Made by a program: the position numbers and the translations under genes. A stretch of 33,563 nt of DNA from the NCBI GenBank assembly GCA_003118195.1, contig BEXV01002053.1:32919-66481 (forward strand), read 5' to 3'. This document shows, one piece after another, positions 29,051 to 33,563 of this stretch (position 1 is its first letter; each line of letters opens with the position of its first letter). The DNA is from Hemicentrotus pulcherrimus (Eukaryota > Echinodermata > Echinoidea > Camarodonta > Strongylocentrotidae). The notes beneath the pieces were generated by a model. The model was not told the DNA's origin. It saw nothing but the letters and a program-made list of their open reading frames with translations, and searched no databases.

Positions 29051-30855
29051 CTATTTCCTCTACCAGCAGCCCTCAGCTGCGGTGGTGGTAGAGTGTGGAA
29101 AATAACAGGAGGGGAGAGGAGGAGGGGGAGGAGGGAGAAGAATGGACGGTGACCCCCAGCATACTATACAAGGTTTTCATTTAGTTAAGAAGAGAATAGA
29201 GTCCATGAGAGAAGAAAAGTAGGGAACTGTTTTTGTTTGTTACTGATTCTGTTTAAAATAGAACGAAATCATGTTCTAGCTTATTTTTGTGTTATCCCTT
29301 CTGTTTATAATTTATTTATTTACTTACAAGCACAGTCAACATGAAGATAGCTCCCAATGCTGTTGATTCAAATAAGAAAATATTTAGTTGTTTTTGTTGT
29401 TGTTTAATTACCATCTGTTAATCTACAACAATACTACTAACTATATTACAAAAAGAGAGTCAATTTCATCCTGGTATTTATTCCTGTTTTTCTTTGTTAT
29501 ATCTATTTCCCCCCATTTTTTTTTCCAATTTACAGAGCACTCTTCAGCTGTAAAATATAATTTATAAAAAACCAATTAATTAGACAAGGGTGAGATGCAT
29601 GAATTATTGATACATGTACGGATGGAGAAAGAGCCATCAAATATGAATGATGCTACTGTTAAATAATTAAGATGAGAACACTTTGCTAGAAATTATACCA
29701 AAGATTAAATCGCTCTAAAAGTTGTTGATGCTGGTGCATGGATGCTGCTGCTGATGAGAGTGGTGGTGGTAGTGATGGGGAGGAAATGGTGACAGTGGTA
29801 CTGGTAGTCATTACAAAGATGACACTAAAGATGATGATGATAATGATGTTGATGGTGATGGTCGAAGATGGTGATGAGGACTCATTAGCGCCTACATGCA
29901 TAGCGGGTCATTACTGACGATGTGTGACAGTCGCCAGTCGGCCCTTTTTTTGGTTTGCAAACAATGGGCAGTATTTAGCTACCAGAGGGCAAATCCAGTC
30001 AAACATTGCACACGTGGTGTGCTGAGTTATTAATACTTAAATCAAAGAGAATTGTGTTCAGATGGGCACTTGTGTCCCCCCTAAAAGTGTGTGTTGGCTC
30101 CATTTTGAGGCTATATAACGTTTGACACAATTTGCACACCAATGATGTATCAGGCCATATGCTAGGCACTTAAACGTTTGACAACCCAACACATAACCTG
30201 TTAACACTATTGAGATTACGCCTAAGAACATATGACTTCCAACTCCTTGAAACAATAACCCAATGACAACTCTAGAAATAGTATGGAATATATAATTACA
30301 GCTTCAATTATACTGGAAAAAGTATCAATAAAATATTGAAAAGAAAATTTAACCATACAGCAACAGTCTTGCTAATCACCATATAATGATTAATATAAAA
30401 ACTGTAACATCATAATTCATTGGGCTTTATTATGTGTGGTTAATTGACAAAAAGATATACATGACTATCTTCTGAACTACACATATATCCTAGTTTTTAC
30501 TCCTATAAGGTGTAGATTTTAACTTTAAAAAAAAATCAACAGAAAACTACACAAGTATGCCTAGAACTGTAGTACACTGTGTAATACATGGACACATCAA
30601 GCTGAAACTCAGGTTTAGATTTGAACATGGTAGGTTCGTAGGACACTATTCTAGATGACATGGTATCCTGCAGGTGGTTGAGCTGAGGGCTAGATGGCTA
30701 GTTAGCTAGCAAGGCTTTTTACTCAGATGCAGCTAAAAAAAAAAAATAGCCCCAAATCGACCTCTCCATGGAGAAAGATGAGAATGAAAAGGAAGAGTAG
30801 AGAGATGGAGGCCTGGGTTGCATGCCAGCTGTACAATGACATTGCAGCTTGCGCA
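29051..30855. other. Upstream region, no gene
   Basis: Contains a GAGG-rich patch (about 29105-29145), imperfect GAT/GGT runs (about 29725-29880) and AT-rich sequence. No supported exon. Confidence 0.5.
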
Positions 30856-30908
30856 CCCGGCCGGCCGGCTGGCTGCCTGACTGGCTGGATAGCTGGTCGG
30901 CCGGCTGG
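30856..30908. repeat. GC-rich GGCT/GGCC degenerate tetranucleotide array
   Basis: CCCGGCCGGCCGGCTGGCTG then CCTGACTGGCTGGATAGCTG and GTCGGCCGGCTGG. This is an isolated GC island in an AT-rich setting. Confidence 0.8.
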
Positions 30909-30942
30909 TATGCAGGTTGGAGCGGACACAAGAGCCCTGATG

Positions 30943-30949
<7 letters not shown>

Positions 30950-30987
<38 letters not shown>
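30950..30987. repeat. (GA)n microsatellite
   Basis: Pure GA run followed by seven or more G. Confidence 0.95.
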
Positions 30988-30993
<6 letters not shown>

Positions 30994-31164
30994 CTAGCCC
31001 ATTCTTTGGGAACATCTCCTATCCTACACAGATGGATTTGTTGGTACATCTGCCACTCATGGAGAAAATTGAGCCGGGGAGAGGAGTAAGCGCACCAGAC
31101 AATAGCCATACAGCTTTACCACAGAGGCTGGTTTTCCGTTTGCTTTTTTTGTCTCCATCTTCCC

Positions 31165-31222
31165 CTTCTCTCCCTCCCTCTCTCTCTCTCTCTTTCTGTC
31201 TGTCTCTCTCTCTCTCTCTCTC
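31165..31222. repeat. (CT)n microsatellite
   Basis: CT run with two TTTCTGTCTG-type breaks. It is the complement of the GA run 180 bp to the left, so the two tracts can pair on one strand. Confidence 0.95.
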
Positions 31223-33025
31223 TTGACGAGTCCGTTTCTTCTTTCATGGAGGACTGAGTCAACACATCAATGCCTTTTTAGGATGGACACGTTAGTATTA
31301 CCCGCCCAATTTCATTCATTACATTCATTCACACTGGCACTCTGCTTCCATTGTCAGTGTGATCACGTTTACTACACAGTCTCATAACTGTCAATAGCCT
31401 AGGCATCTGTTCAGCTTTGGTTAAATATAACTCCTTCCATATTTGTCAAGCAGGGATAGATACCAGAGAGGATCATTTGAGCTTGGGATTACTTTCCAGC
31501 CCAGATGTCCAATGAATATTATTAGCACCTACTTTGATTTGCTTCATCTAGTCATGCCAAACAAAATAATTAGTAGGCTTACAGTATCTTGCAGATAAAT
31601 CTTCATACCTATATATTCAATACAATCAAGCCAAAAAAGTAGGCTGTACATATCAAAATGCCAACTGCAACAACTTATACCACTAGTCTTACACAATTTC
31701 CTTCAATATGTAGGCCTTATAACATCAAAATATAGCACGTACTATGCCCGCTTAAAGAACATAACACGAAATTAACAACATCTTGGTTTCAACTACATGT
31801 AGATGATAATTAAATCAAATCAAACAAATTATGACACATTCTAGATTCAGGGTCTAAATCTTAACCTTTGTTTAGAATTCTTTGTATGATGGTCACCATC
31901 TCATGAGATTATGCCTTCCTCAAGTATATTGTGTGGTTCATCTTCCAATAACTCTGCTTGCCAGAATAAAGATGCATTTGTCAAATTAAATTCTTATGAA
32001 TTTCATTTTCCAGCCCCTTCTATCTCTCTCCCTTTTCCTGCCTTTTTTCTATCTCTAGTGTGCAATTGATTCATGGCTTTTTCTGAACTTTGATATTTAC
32101 TTTCCCAATGTGCTATTGGCAAATGTAACTCTGAGTCTTTCATCTTTGGCCTCTGGAAGACCAAAGTTTTGACGTCACTAAAACTCATTGGAGAGAAAAA
32201 AAAATCTATTTACCTCATATACTTCTTCCATTCTATTCATTGCCTTTCCTGTCAGGCAATAAAGCATGGACCATTTCATTTTTTTTCTGTCAGTAATTCA
32301 ATATCAATTGAATGGCAAGATATAGATTTTTTTCAGTTCAAACATTGAAAAGGCAGTTGACATTTGCAAGGTGTATAGCAAATACCTGATCAGAAAAACA
32401 TATCCTTAGGGTAATTCTTATATATTTTTTATACTTCAAGAGATAGACTTCTTTCTATTTCAACAACATATTGCGGAAAGAACTGCCTTGAATAGCTGAC
32501 AATGTGACATCAAGCTTCATCATCCACAAAGATTTTTTTCTTCTGTTAAATATAACATGCCATTTCAATTCAAAAGGATGCTCTTTTTTGCTTGGTCTAG
32601 ATATTACTTTGAATGATAATGATATGGTACAAGTACTTTGACCCACCCCAGGTTTAGTAAATGATGGCAAGTTGAATTGATCTAACATTGCGATTATAAT
32701 CGCAGAAAACACAGATGTCAAGTGTCATGATTAACAAAACAAAGGTCCAAACATGGTAGAGTGAGTAATCATTACATGTATGAACCAAGTACAGTAACTA
32801 ATATACATGTCCTGATGTAGAAAAAACTATAATCCAAGAAAACATTTGCTGTATTGATAAAAAAAAGACTGACCACTTCTGTGCTTGCGGCATACCCTGA
32901 AACCATTTTGCCTGGTCCTGGGGAAAACCCTGGGCTGATACCGCAGCATCTGCATTGCCAGATCAAGGATTGGACATCTGTATATCCAACTTAAAATAAG
33001 CAAAAGTTGGCTTATTCTCGAAATG
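31223..33025. other. Upstream region, no gene
   Basis: AT-rich DNA with a full CRE palindrome TGACGTCA at 32170-32177. Short frames only. An 88-residue - strand frame (32455-32721) is mentioned among rejected items. Confidence 0.5.
32170..32177. promoter_or_regulatory. CRE palindrome TGACGTCA
   Basis: Perfect eight-base CREB/ATF site in a non-coding stretch. One such site is expected by chance about every 65 kb, so this is weak evidence of function. Confidence 0.25.
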
Positions 33026-33145
33026 AGGAGCGATGGCACATTAGTAGAGCAGTGGTTTTATAAACGCAAAGTCCTGGGTTGGAAACCAAGTCGATGGGCT
33101 AGCTCCCTTAGGAAAGGTTGTAGGTTCCCATGGTATCTCACCTAC
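33026..33145 (+). mobile_element. tRNA-derived SINE-like repeat
   Basis: An A-box-like segment GATGGCACATTAGTAGAGCA and a degenerate B box GGGTTGGAAACC (33077-33088) are spaced roughly as in a tRNA. They are followed by GGGCTAGCTCCCTTAGGAAA. It lacks a complete cloverleaf. Confidence 0.45.
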
Positions 33146-33563
33146 GGGCAAATATTTGCTTTTCTAGCAGTCATGTAAAAATAATCCATCTGTTTCAAGC
33201 AAAGTATAGTAAAAGAAAAAAGCACTGTACAGGCACAACCACACTGCAAACCATGAATATCAGTCTCTCCAGATAATACATGTATGTCTCTAGACATCTG
33301 ATTGCACAAACTCATTGTCATCGCATTTAAGGAGATTTGGGAATCCAAAAACTCAGCTGAAACCATACAACACAATAGAGGAATCTAAAAGGGCGCAATT
33401 TTTGTTTTCAATTTCCCCATGGACTTTGTTGATCTCATCACATGAAACCCTACAAATCGTTTGCAAGGTAAAATTGGTTTCAATGTTCAAACTAGTTTAC
33501 AAACATATAACCTTACATCTTAAATTTAATGACACAAGGTCTTTACAATGGCGACACTAAAGA
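33146..33563. other. Right edge of window, no gene
   Basis: No supported exon or repeat. Weak open stretches on both strands have no splice or homology support. Confidence 0.5.

Noticed and set aside
29686..29901. 71-residue - strand frame with Ile/Ser/Thr runs
   Set aside because: Encoded by imperfect ATC/ACC repeats. No support as an exon.
30719..31226. Long open frames on both strands around 30.7-31.2 kb
   Set aside because: They pass through GA, CT and GGCT repeats, where several frames lack stops. Low complexity and no homology.
32455..32721. 88-residue - strand frame with a faint resemblance (LDQFNL) to LINE endonuclease segments
   Set aside because: The resemblance is a few residues only, with no catalytic motif and no neighbouring reverse transcriptase.
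1..33563. CRISPR array, phage, operon or other prokaryotic system
   Set aside because: All coding signals are spliced animal genes. The tandem repeats are microsatellites or duplicated local DNA without repeat-spacer structure.

Overview
This is a eukaryotic, metazoan nuclear window from a draft assembly. It holds two spliced genes arranged tail to tail. Coding exons are 40-430 bp, introns are mostly 0.3-2.4 kb with GT-AG borders, base composition is AT-rich, and GA/CT microsatellites, foldback MITEs and tRNA-derived SINE-like repeats are abundant. The proteins are clearly bilaterian. The repeat style (elements carrying TATATAGCGC with CTCAAGGCGCT, and a TTTCACAAAG-ended foldback family) resembles echinoderm DNA, most likely sea urchin; this is an inference. 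There is a 12-base N gap at 18034-18045 and one N at 28822.

Left part (1-6957, + strand): the 3' two thirds of DCAF11 (WDR23), the WD40 substrate receptor of CUL4-DDB1 ubiquitin ligases. Eleven exons join in one open frame of 415 residues ending at the TAA at 6955-6957. The first exon(s) lie left of the window. The introns hold at least three foldback MITE insertions and a decayed partial copy of an exon.

Middle (6958-13878): convergent 3' UTR and intergenic DNA. It contains an 83-bp tandem repeat just after the DCAF11 stop, a SINE, an (AAT)n-linked dispersed element, an intact-looking 383-bp MITE with near-matching target-site duplications, and a second fragment of the dispersed element.

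Right-centre (13879-21753, - strand): nine exons of a CBFA2T-family (RUNX1T1/MTG8/ETO; fly nervy) transcriptional corepressor. They encode TAFH/NHR1, NHR2, NHR3 and a C-terminal MYND zinc finger, about 622 residues from the conserved internal Met. Next to the NHR2 exon, the intron carries two decayed tandem copies of that exon's 3' end and its splice donor.

Right (21754-33563): probably the long first intron and upstream region of the CBFA2T gene. No convincing coding exon was found there apart from a speculative 13-nt first coding exon at 25489-25501. The stretch has long GA/CT tracts, a near-perfect palindromic RFX-type X-box, a CRE palindrome, a roughly 80-bp tandem repeat and SINE-like copies.

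The two genes have no obvious joint function; they are neighbours that transcribe towards each other. I see no prokaryotic, viral, CRISPR or clustered system. The most interesting signals are partial exon-duplication relics in both genes.
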